Assembly: GCA_947508155.1 (NCBI GenBank)
Contig: CANNRM010000027.1
Span: 1 to 6,916, forward strand
Length of the DNA: 6,916 nucleotides
Origin: Rickettsiales bacterium
GTDB lineage: Bacteria; Pseudomonadota; Alphaproteobacteria; Rickettsiales; Rickettsiaceae
Direction of reading: 5' to 3'
A model generated the notes under the pieces. The model did no database searches. It saw nothing but the letters and a program-made list of their open reading frames with translations, and was not told the DNA's origin. How positions within the stretch are numbered: the first letter of the stretch is position 1; every line of letters starts with the position of its first letter. Of this stretch, positions 1 through 5,603 are shown piece by piece. Position numbers and translations under genes: made by a program.

Positions 1-225
1 GCCATCTAGATCTGGATCTAATATTTTTTCTTGATGTTTGGGAGCAAAAGCGACTCTTTCACTTTTTGTGCTAGGTCCTTGTTTTAAGATAGATTTTATA
101 AATTCTGATTGCTTTCTCTTAGGACTGGGATCATCATCATCCGAATGCTCTGCCTTACGTTTTGTTGGTACTGCTGATACAGCTAGATTATCTCTTTCTT
201 CGTTGTTATCAGGATTTTGTGGCAT
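1..225 (-). CDS. Unrecognised protein, N-terminal 75 residues (3' end outside window); candidate nuclear-targeted effector
   Basis: This reading frame is open from an ATG at 225 to the left edge (75 codons, no stop), so the gene is partial. A GGAG ribosome-binding site (234-237) lies 8 nt upstream of the ATG, which supports the start. I do not recognise the family. There is no signal peptide or membrane segment, and the visible part is hydrophilic and probably disordered. Residues 22-24 (KRK) and 36-38 (KRK) flank an acidic linker with DDDD at 29-32, giving a KR-x12-KRK arrangement close to a classical bipartite nuclear localisation signal. S28-DDD fits a casein kinase 2 site, and S34-P-K-R fits the full CDK consensus. 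RVAF at 57-60 fits the RVxF docking motif for eukaryotic protein phosphatase 1. Secretion into a eukaryotic host is inference, and short motifs can arise by chance. The gene lies downstream of dnaN, across a 126-nt gap that contains a palindrome in its likely promoter region. Confidence 0.72.
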   Translation of the reverse strand, partial: MPQNPDNNEERDNLAVSAVPTKRKAEHSDDDDPSPKRKQSEFIKSILKQGPSTKSERVAFAPKHQEKILDPDLDG

Positions 226-266
226 GACTACATCTCCAATGAATTGAATATGTACCAATCATCCCA

Positions 267-285
267 TGTTATAGTATATATAACA
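267..285. promoter_or_regulatory. 19-bp inverted repeat in the probable promoter region of the left-edge gene
   Basis: TGTTATA (267-273) and TATAACA (279-285) are perfect 7-bp inverted arms with a 5-bp spacer. The centre lies about 50 bp upstream of the ATG at 225. On the minus strand the palindrome contains overlapping TATACT and TACTAT hexamers usable as a -10 element, so a dimeric repressor bound here could block transcription. No convincing -35 was found. The region is very AT-rich, so chance is a real alternative. Confidence 0.35.
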
Positions 286-351
286 AATAAATTAAGAAAC
301 TAAAGGTGACTAAAAAGAGAAAACATAGCTTAATTGTCACAGCAAAATAAA

Positions 352-1503
352 TCACACCTTAACAGGCATAACGACGAAATCACCCTCAGGACGTGATTCT
401 GACTTGATCAATGCAGGTGCAAATCCATCTGCCAGCATCATAACTATTTCATCATTACCTAAAGCAGATAACACATCTAAAACATAGCGCGGATTCAAGC
501 CAATCGTCACCTGATTTCCTGTATATTTTAAATCCTTGCCATTAATCGGAAGAATCTCATTAGCAAGGCCTTTTGCCTCACCGTGAGCATAAAGCTCCAG
601 TTGATCTTCCATAACAGTCACTTTAATAGCTGGGAATTTTTCAGCTGTTACAGCAGCAACACGATCCACCACTTCTTTCAAAAGAGTAGCTGGAATTGAC
701 AATTTATTTTCATTAGAAGCTGGTATAAACACTTGATAATCTGGGAAAGTTCCATCAATAAGCTTGGATATAATAGTCATCCCTGCACAGACAAATCTTA
801 CTCTATTATGACCAACAGACACAGTCACTGCTTGTTCTGATAAATTAGAATCCTTAAGGATTTTATATAGCTCATTCACTGTTTTACGCGGTAGAATAAT
901 TCCAAAATCACTTCCAAGCGCTATATTACTTTTAAACGCTGCAAGTCTATGACCATCAGTCGCAGCCGCTGCTAAAATATGCTTACCATCAACTAAAACA
1001 GAATGTAGATATACACCATTCAAATTGTATCTTGTTTCTTCTGTAGAAATAGCAAATTTTGTCATTTCAAGAAGAGTCACCAATGTTGAAGCTGGGACAT
1101 TAAATTCCATCTTTGCAGTAAAATTATCCATAGTAGGAAAATCATGTGCGGGAAGAGTAGAAAGCTCTACCTCATAGGTTTTAGCGTGAATTGCAAGCTG
1201 AGATGTAGCATCTATAAATTCCATCTCCAGAGTTTTATCCGCTACTTTACGAATAATATTAGAGAAAGTTTCACTATGAACGGTAATAACACCTTTATGT
1301 TTTACTTCAGCGCCAATTTCTAACTGCACTGCCAAATCCATATCCGTAGCAGTAAGCAATAGTTTATTGCCATCAGCTTCAAGCTTTATATGACTTAAAA
1401 TTGGCAATACATTACGCTTTTCTACAATAGAACCCGCTAAACCAAGCATTCTGGAAAGATCACGGGTTTCTAGCACTACATCAAAATTTTGGTTTTTACT
1501 CAT
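352..1503 (-). CDS. dnaN: DNA polymerase III subunit beta (sliding clamp)
   Basis: This is the ring-shaped processivity clamp. A homodimer encircles DNA and tethers the Pol III alpha subunit and other clamp-binding partners. The 383-residue product is complete and close to the usual 366-380. Family landmarks are visible: RNVLPILSHI at 30-39, FAISTEETRYNLNGVYLH at 150-167 at the start of the second domain, ATDGHRLA at 181-188, LIDGTFPDY at 248-256, and the C-terminal VVMPVKV (377-383), which forms part of the partner-binding cleft in known clamps. Three repeated clamp domains of about 125 residues are expected and the length fits. The gene follows dnaA by 170 nt, with a GC-rich foldback repeat between them. 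There is no clear promoter in that gap, so cotranscription with dnaA is likely. No Shine-Dalgarno sequence precedes the ATG, only an A-rich leader. The usual alphaproteobacterial neighbour recF does not follow. Confidence 0.98.
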   Translation of the reverse strand: MSKNQNFDVVLETRDLSRMLGLAGSIVEKRNVLPILSHIKLEADGNKLLLTATDMDLAVQLEIGAEVKHKGVITVHSETFSNIIRKVADKTLEMEFIDATSQLAIHAKTYEVELSTLPAHDFPTMDNFTAKMEFNVPASTLVTLLEMTKFAISTEETRYNLNGVYLHSVLVDGKHILAAAATDGHRLAAFKSNIALGSDFGIILPRKTVNELYKILKDSNLSEQAVTVSVGHNRVRFVCAGMTIISKLIDGTFPDYQVFIPASNENKLSIPATLLKEVVDRVAAVTAEKFPAIKVTVMEDQLELYAHGEAKGLANEILPINGKDLKYTGNQVTIGLNPRYVLDVLSALGNDEIVMMLADGFAPALIKSESRPEGDFVVMPVKV

Positions 1504-1530
1504 AGTTTTCTTTGTTTTGTTTTTTGTTTA
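1504..1530 (-). promoter_or_regulatory. A-rich, Shine-Dalgarno-less leader of dnaN
   Basis: Read on the minus strand, the 27 nt before the dnaN ATG are almost only A with a few C and G, such as AAACAAAAAACAAAAC. They contain no GGAG-like element. An unstructured A-rich leader of this kind would suit initiation without base-pairing to 16S rRNA. It lies directly after the strongly folded repeat at 1548-1672, so in the mRNA a stable structure is followed by an open ribosome landing site. The sequence is seen directly; its function is inferred. Confidence 0.4.
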
Positions 1531-1547
1531 TCGGTCGTTCTAGCCAA

Positions 1548-1672
1548 CGTCATCCTCGAGCGTACGAAGTACGTCTCGGGGACCTCAGTACGCAAGAGTA
1601 ATGCTAGAGCGAGCAAATCTCTGGCGGTCCTGAGATCCCCGAGCTCCGCTTTCAGCGGCCTCGAGGATGACG
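1548..1672. repeat. Family B foldback repeat (REPIN-like) between dnaA and dnaN
   Basis: The outer arms CGTCATCCTCGAG (1548-1560) and CTCGAGGATGACG (1660-1672) are a perfect 13-bp inverted repeat. Inner arms CTCGGGGACCTCAG (1575-1588) and CTGAGATCCCCGAG (1630-1643) pair over 14 positions with one mismatch. Between outer and inner arms, each half carries its own small hairpin: CGTAC-gaa-GTACG (1561-1573) and CCGCT-ttc-AGCGG (1646-1658). The outer arm of each half can also pair with its own inner arm (CCTCGAG with CTCGGGG, one T-G wobble). Each half is therefore an independent hairpin and the pair is inverted, as in REP doublets. The element is clearly more GC-rich than the flanking genes. It ends 1 nt after the dnaA stop and probably shapes the dnaA-dnaN transcript. 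No transposase is present. Confidence 0.85.
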
Positions 1673-1673
1673 A

Positions 1674-3068
1674 TTAACTTTGCAATATCCTAGTCAACAC
1701 ATTCACATCTTCCTCGAAATCCTTATCCGCAGAACATAATTTCTCAATATTCTTCACGGCATGAATTATTGTAGTATGGTCCTTTTTACCGAACTTCCTA
1801 CCGATATCAGCTAAGCTCTTTGGTGTCAACATTTTTGATAAATACATCGCGATTTGACGTGGCCTTGCAATATCCCTAGATCTAGCATTAGACGACATAT
1901 CCGAAACCTTGATATTATAACGCGAAGCGACCTTTTTTTGAATCTCTTCAATAGTAACAATTCTCTCAGTAGAACGCAATAGATCCTTTAATATATCCTG
2001 AGTGTTTTCTAGCGTAATTTCTCTGCCTATCAAAGTAGAATGTGCTAACACTTTATTCAACGCACCTTCAAGCTCACGCACATTCGATGTAATTTTTGCA
2101 GCCAGAAACTCCACAACGCTTTGCGGCATAACTATTTGCATCTGGTCGATTTTAGATTGCAAAATACCAAGCCTCAATTCATATGTAGTACTATGCACAT
2201 CAGCCACCAACCCCCATCCAAGCCGAGACTTCACCCTATCCTCAATACCATTTAAATCAGAGGGAGATCTATCGCAAGAAATGACCATCTGACGATTATT
2301 ATCAATCAGGGCATTGAATGTATGGAAAAACTCCTCTTGTGTGCTATCTTTACCACAAATAAACTGGATATCATCAATCATGAGCACATCAACACTTCTG
2401 AATCTTTCTTTGAAAGAAATAATATCCTTATTTCTAAGCGCGCGCACAAACTGATACATAAATTTCTCAGCAGACATGTATATAACCTTGCGAGTTGGGT
2501 CAGATTTTTGAATCTGCCAAGCAATAGCATGCATAAGATGTGTCTTTCCAAGACCCACTCCACCATATAAAAACAACGGATTGGATTCGCCGACAGCACC
2601 TTTAGACTCAGCAACAGCATAAGCTGCCGCATATGCAAGCTCATTAGGAGGTCCTACAACAAAATTTTCAAAGGTAAAACGTGGATCTAGCGGTGAATTA
2701 AACAGATCATTCTCAGGCGACGCCTCTTCTTCGTTCGTGGATGCGTTATTTACAACCAATGGGCTTGCCAATGTTGGCAATGTATCAAGCGTTATAATTT
2801 CGACTTCGTTAATAGCATTATCGTAATGGCTACATAATTGAATAATGGTTGGAAGATAATTAGATTTTATCCAGTCGCGCATAAAATTGGTGGACACCGC
2901 AAGCAGAATCCTATGTTCCGTCGCTTCAACCAAATGAATTTTGCTAAACCAACTCGAAAATGCAGCTTCCCCGTAATGCTTAATAAGATCACTCTTAACA
3001 ACCGCCCAAATGCGGCCAGCATTTTCGATTTTATTATCTACTAAAACATCATCTATACGAACATCCAT
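1674..3068 (-). CDS. dnaA: Chromosomal replication initiator protein DnaA
   Basis: DnaA is an AAA+ ATPase that binds DnaA boxes at oriC, melts the origin and loads the helicase. The 464-residue protein is complete. Domain I is at about 17-85, a short variable linker (domain II) runs to about 127, and the AAA+ module follows: Walker A GGVGLGKT at 169-176, Walker B VLMIDDIQ at 228-235, sensor 1 around VISCDRSP (262-269), the arginine-finger segment SRLGWGL at 281-287 (R282), and sensor 2 NVRELEGAL at 329-337. Domain IV, the DNA-binding helix-turn-helix, shows [10 protein letters not shown] (401-410) and [11 protein letters not shown] (427-437), the family signature. Most relatives have SRFGWGL where this protein has SRLGWGL. 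The start is supported by GGAGGG 9 nt upstream and lies 4 nt after the rhodanese stop, so translational coupling is likely. The C-terminus ends where E. coli DnaA does, so the adjacent repeat has not truncated it. Confidence 0.98.
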   Translation of the reverse strand: MDVRIDDVLVDNKIENAGRIWAVVKSDLIKHYGEAAFSSWFSKIHLVEATEHRILLAVSTNFMRDWIKSNYLPTIIQLCSHYDNAINEVEIITLDTLPTLASPLVVNNASTNEEEASPENDLFNSPLDPRFTFENFVVGPPNELAYAAAYAVAESKGAVGESNPLFLYGGVGLGKTHLMHAIAWQIQKSDPTRKVIYMSAEKFMYQFVRALRNKDIISFKERFRSVDVLMIDDIQFICGKDSTQEEFFHTFNALIDNNRQMVISCDRSPSDLNGIEDRVKSRLGWGLVADVHSTTYELRLGILQSKIDQMQIVMPQSVVEFLAAKITSNVRELEGALNKVLAHSTLIGREITLENTQDILKDLLRSTERIVTIEEIQKKVASRYNIKVSDMSSNARSRDIARPRQIAMYLSKMLTPKSLADIGRKFGKKDHTTIIHAVKNIEKLCSADKDFEEDVNVLTRILQS

Positions 3069-3072
3069 TTAC

Positions 3073-3417
3073 TTATACCCTCCAAGCTTTAGAAGGTAGG
3101 TTCGAATGTTGCCAATCACTAAATCCACCAGTAATATTATAACAATCATCATAGCCTAATTTTTCAGCGATAGCAGCAGCGGTAGCAGACCTCGCCCCAC
3201 CCTTACATATAAACAAAGCTTTTCCACTTGTATTTTGCAATACATCTTGAAGATTTTGACCAAATTCATCTAGGTTCGAAGAAATAGTTACAAGCTTTAA
3301 GTTTGCACTATCTGGAATTCCACCAGCCCATTCTTCTGGCGTACGCACATCTATTATCATAGCGTTTAGATCATGCGACAATATATCAAATGCCTCTTTG
3401 GGCGATATGTTCTTCAT
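3073..3417 (-). CDS. Single-domain rhodanese-like sulfurtransferase
   Basis: Single-domain rhodaneses carry a persulfide on an active-site cysteine and pass sulfur to acceptors such as thiols or tRNA-modification and iron-sulfur pathways; the acceptor cannot be told here. The protein has 114 residues, within the normal range of about 100-120. The N-terminal landmark IDVRTPEEW is at 22-30, the active-site loop CKGGAR at 71-76 with C71 as the predicted catalytic cysteine and R76 closing the loop, and the C-terminal landmark NITGGFSDW at 94-102. There is no signal peptide, so it is probably cytoplasmic. No clear Shine-Dalgarno sequence precedes the ATG. The 117-bp stretch upstream, before the family A repeat, contains two TACTAT hexamers on the minus strand (3449-3454 and 3469-3474) that might serve as -10 elements, but no good -35. 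It is the first gene of the probable rhodanese-dnaA-dnaN unit. Its stop is 4 nt before the dnaA ATG. Confidence 0.93.
   Translation of the reverse strand: MKNISPKEAFDILSHDLNAMIIDVRTPEEWAGGIPDSANLKLVTISSNLDEFGQNLQDVLQNTSGKALFICKGGARSATAAAIAEKLGYDDCYNITGGFSDWQHSNLPSKAWRV
3078..3083 (-). promoter_or_regulatory. Strong Shine-Dalgarno sequence of dnaA, inside the rhodanese gene
   Basis: GGAGGG on the minus strand lies 9 nt upstream of the dnaA ATG at 3068 and within the last codons of the rhodanese gene. It fixes the dnaA start. Because it lies within translated sequence, ribosomes finishing the rhodanese can re-initiate on dnaA. Confidence 0.8.
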
Positions 3418-3533
3418 CAGTTTTTGAGATTTTAATTAGAATGGGGGGATAGTAGCACAAAAAAACTTATAGTACCAGATCGGATTTGAGAAAAATGAGA
3501 ATATTTTTAGTTAATACGTGTAGTCATTTAGTT

Positions 3534-3666
3534 AGCGTCATTACGAGAAGGGTTTTAACCCGACGCGGCAATCTCACTTTGTACTATAAAACATGTTAAT
3601 TGAGTATGTATAATATTATAGAAAAAGGGAGATTGCCACATCGCATACGCTCCTCGCAATGACGCT
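3534..3666. repeat. Family A palindromic repeat, copy 1 (MITE-like)
   Basis: The ends AGCGTCATT (3534-3542) and AATGACGCT (3658-3666) are perfect inverted repeats. Each arm runs inward to GGCAATCTC (3567-3575) or GAGATTGCC (3629-3637). The two arms have different tips: the left contains GGGTT-tt-AACCC (3550-3561), while the right, read on the minus strand, has AGCGTATGCGAT. The core (3576-3628) is AT-rich, holds TACTATAAAA (3582-3591), which recurs in copy 2, and a perfect 12-bp palindrome TATAATATTATA (3609-3620). Just inside the arms, left CTCACTTT and right (minus strand) CTCCCTTT extend the pairing, followed on both sides by CTATAA. No obvious target-site duplication was found. It lies 45 bp beyond the asmA stop and 117 bp upstream of the rhodanese start. 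Confidence 0.88.
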
Positions 3667-3711
3667 CGTATAAACTTTTGCGTAAAAAGCTTACACCAAA
3701 CTCAACTGAGG

Positions 3712-5295
3712 TTATTTAAACAACCCTTTTATTCCTTTTTCCAGTAATTTACTCGCACCATCTTGCATAACATCACCATTATCTTCCTCTTCTGAATGAG
3801 AAGCGTCACCTTTGTTATTCTGCTCATTACCCTCTTTAAATATACCTTTTAACAAATCCTTTGGTTGTATTTTTCCTTGCTTAAGATTATCTATCACTCC
3901 TGTGAGCGCATTCTTAACTAAATGCTGCCAAATAGCCTTCACATCTAGCTTATGCTGTGGATTATCCAAAGGTCCGTAAAAATGTATTATTACTGGCGGC
4001 AGATATTTCACTCCGGAATTGATAGTAGCAAAGACATCAAGAGTAAATTGCGTTAGGTTTATTTTCCCTTCAGACACAGCTGATATTTCATTGGAAATTA
4101 ATTCACCCCTAGTTATATTCATAACACCTTTATCTATAGCAACATCATACTTTAGACTCGAAAAGTCAGTTTCACCTTTGCCAATAGCATTTTCTAAACC
4201 TTGAGCAAAAGCACCGATATCACTTGGTTTATCTAAAGCATGTACAAGTTTATGCAGATCAACCCCACTAACCCTACCATCCTTGCCACTTAAATTTATA
4301 CTACCATGCATATTCTTTACATAATCAAACTGACTAACGCCATGAGATTTTATGTCACATGCAAAATCTACAATACCACCTATAACTTTTATCTTACGCC
4401 CTTCTGGCACAATATTCTGTATTTTAGCATTTTTTAAATTTAACTTTAAATGACTACCTTTGGCAGATATAATACCATTACCATCGAGTTTACCACCATA
4501 CAACCCTCCTGTTAATGATCTGATGTTTAAAACACCATCCTCCAATCCAGATTTTATTGCAATATTATCCAATATGAAAGCACCATACATTATCTTTTTA
4601 GCTTTAAGACCCATAGTGGCATTTGCACTATTGAGGCTAGAAAGGTCTATTTTTTGATGAGACCAATGACCTCCAGCTGCCCCCGAAGAGCCTGAAAGAG
4701 TTGATGCAGAATGAATAGGATATATATCTGCTATAGCAACATTAAGGTCCATATCCTCTATATAAAGATCCTTACCCTTATCTATATATTTCAATCTACC
4801 ACCTTGAATGCTTATGTCGTTTATAATAAATGGCAAAGTTGCAGAGGTATTTTGACTTTGAGCCTCCACAGCAGGAGTTGCAGAGACAGAATGATCGGAT
4901 GCTTGAAGACCTTGGAACTCCCAAGTACCCTTACCGCTTTTAAGTCTTTCAAGATTTATAATCGGCTTTTTTAGATCAAGACTTGATATAACTATTTTAC
5001 CTTTCAAAAGCGGCCACAAAACTAGCTTTGCTGATACCATTTCAGCCTCCACAAAATTTGCAGCTTTTGCTTGTGGCAAAGAAGATAACTTAAGCTGAGT
5101 CAATTTTATTTGGGGCACAGGTAAAATATCCAAACTAATTTTACCATCAATTTTTAGATCGCGCCCGGTATGTTCTTTAACTTGAAGAGCTATAATTTTT
5201 TTGTAACTATCAAGGCTGATAAAAAACGGTGCAACAAATAATAATATGATTATTACACTAACTGTACCTATGATATATTTTGTAGTTTTGGTCAT
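3712..5295 (-). CDS. AsmA family envelope protein
   Basis: AsmA-like proteins are anchored in the inner membrane, with a long beta-rich body in the periplasm. Related large members act in phospholipid transfer to the outer membrane; the exact cargo of this one is unknown. The 527-residue protein is complete. A single N-terminal membrane anchor spans about 7-29. The conserved N-terminal AsmA region follows (around GRDLKIDGKISLDILPVPQI, 44-63), then a variable middle with a low-complexity SGSSGAAGG stretch (201-209), and the conserved C-terminal AsmA region (about 330-450, with GSINLSGKDGRVSGVDLHKL at 331-350). The tail from about 489 to 511 is acidic and low-complexity before a short amphipathic end. 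AGAGG at 5301-5305, 5 nt before the ATG, supports the start. It stands alone between the two family A repeats, well separated from comM and the rhodanese, so it is probably its own transcription unit. Confidence 0.92.
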   Translation of the reverse strand: MTKTTKYIIGTVSVIIILLFVAPFFISLDSYKKIIALQVKEHTGRDLKIDGKISLDILPVPQIKLTQLKLSSLPQAKAANFVEAEMVSAKLVLWPLLKGKIVISSLDLKKPIINLERLKSGKGTWEFQGLQASDHSVSATPAVEAQSQNTSATLPFIINDISIQGGRLKYIDKGKDLYIEDMDLNVAIADIYPIHSASTLSGSSGAAGGHWSHQKIDLSSLNSANATMGLKAKKIMYGAFILDNIAIKSGLEDGVLNIRSLTGGLYGGKLDGNGIISAKGSHLKLNLKNAKIQNIVPEGRKIKVIGGIVDFACDIKSHGVSQFDYVKNMHGSINLSGKDGRVSGVDLHKLVHALDKPSDIGAFAQGLENAIGKGETDFSSLKYDVAIDKGVMNITRGELISNEISAVSEGKINLTQFTLDVFATINSGVKYLPPVIIHFYGPLDNPQHKLDVKAIWQHLVKNALTGVIDNLKQGKIQPKDLLKGIFKEGNEQNNKGDASHSEEEDNGDVMQDGASKLLEKGIKGLFK

Positions 5296-5344
5296 TTATG
5301 CCTCTATTTTACTATAGCTTTATCTAATACACTTCATATGATTA

Positions 5345-5372
5345 GTATTACTCAAATTGTATTAAATATCAA
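5345..5372 (-). promoter_or_regulatory. Weak candidate promoter for asmA
   Basis: On the minus strand, TTGATA (5367-5372) is a good -35 match. It is followed by a 16-bp spacer and TAATAC (5345-5350) as a poor -10, about 50 bp upstream of the asmA ATG. The region from 5296 to 5427 is AT-rich and holds other hexamers, so this is only the best of several weak options. Confidence 0.25.
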
Positions 5373-5427
5373 TAGCTTAAATATAACCTGAGCTTGATGT
5401 AAGACTTTAGCACAGACTCACCACAAA

Positions 5428-5561
5428 CGTCATTGCGAGGAGTCGAAGACGACGTGGCAATCTCCCTTCTACTATAAAAAGCTTAAATGTACAAAATAAT
5501 ATCTAACGAGTAATTTATTAAAGTGAGATTGCCACATCGTCTTCGACTCCTCGCAATGACG
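5428..5561. repeat. Family A palindromic repeat, copy 2 (MITE-like)
   Basis: The two 37-nt arms (5428-5464 and 5525-5561) are inverted repeats matching at 36 of 37 positions. They begin CGTCATTGCGAGG and end GGCAATCTC, and each carries the same tip, GTC-gaa-GAC on the left and its complement on the right. The 60-bp AT-rich core contains TACTATAAAA (5470-5479) at nearly the same distance from the left arm as in copy 1. Just inside the arms are CTCCCTT (left) and, on the minus strand, CTCACTTT (right), the reverse of copy 1; this hints that the two copies are inserted in opposite orientation. The element fills most of the 308-bp gap between comM and asmA. No protein-coding frame or transposase lies inside. 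Confidence 0.92.
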
Positions 5562-5603
5562 CTTTTAGTCTCATCTCTATATTTACTGAGCAGAGCCCTT
5601 ATT

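Noticed and set aside
38..247. Plus-strand open frame of 69 codons at the left edge
   Set aside because: The minus strand here has an open frame with a good GGAG ribosome-binding site, an ATG and a coherent hydrophilic composition. The plus-strand translation is its cysteine- and serine-rich shadow.
306..340. Possible dnaN terminator: GTGAC (306-310) with GTCAC (336-340)
   Set aside because: Only 5 bp of stem around a 25-nt loop and no proper T-run after it on the minus strand; too weak to call.
1504..1673. Replication origin between dnaA and dnaN
   Set aside because: No DnaA boxes close to TTATCCACA were seen in any intergenic gap. One-mismatch matches (for example near 1724, 3962 and 6077) are isolated and inside genes. 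The gap is filled by a GC-rich repeat rather than an AT-rich unwinding element.
1489..1677. Plus-strand open frame across the dnaA-dnaN gap
   Set aside because: It spans the foldback repeat and overlaps both gene ends; the frame is a by-product of the GC-rich palindrome.
3449..3474. Promoter of the rhodanese-dnaA unit from two minus-strand TACTAT hexamers
   Set aside because: Both hexamers are plausible -10 elements, but no acceptable -35 lies at 16-18 bp from either, so they are only mentioned under the gene.
3675..3689. Terminator after asmA: CTTTT and AAAAG with a 5-nt loop
   Set aside because: The stem has one G-C pair and four A-T pairs and only a short T-run follows; it is not stable enough to support.
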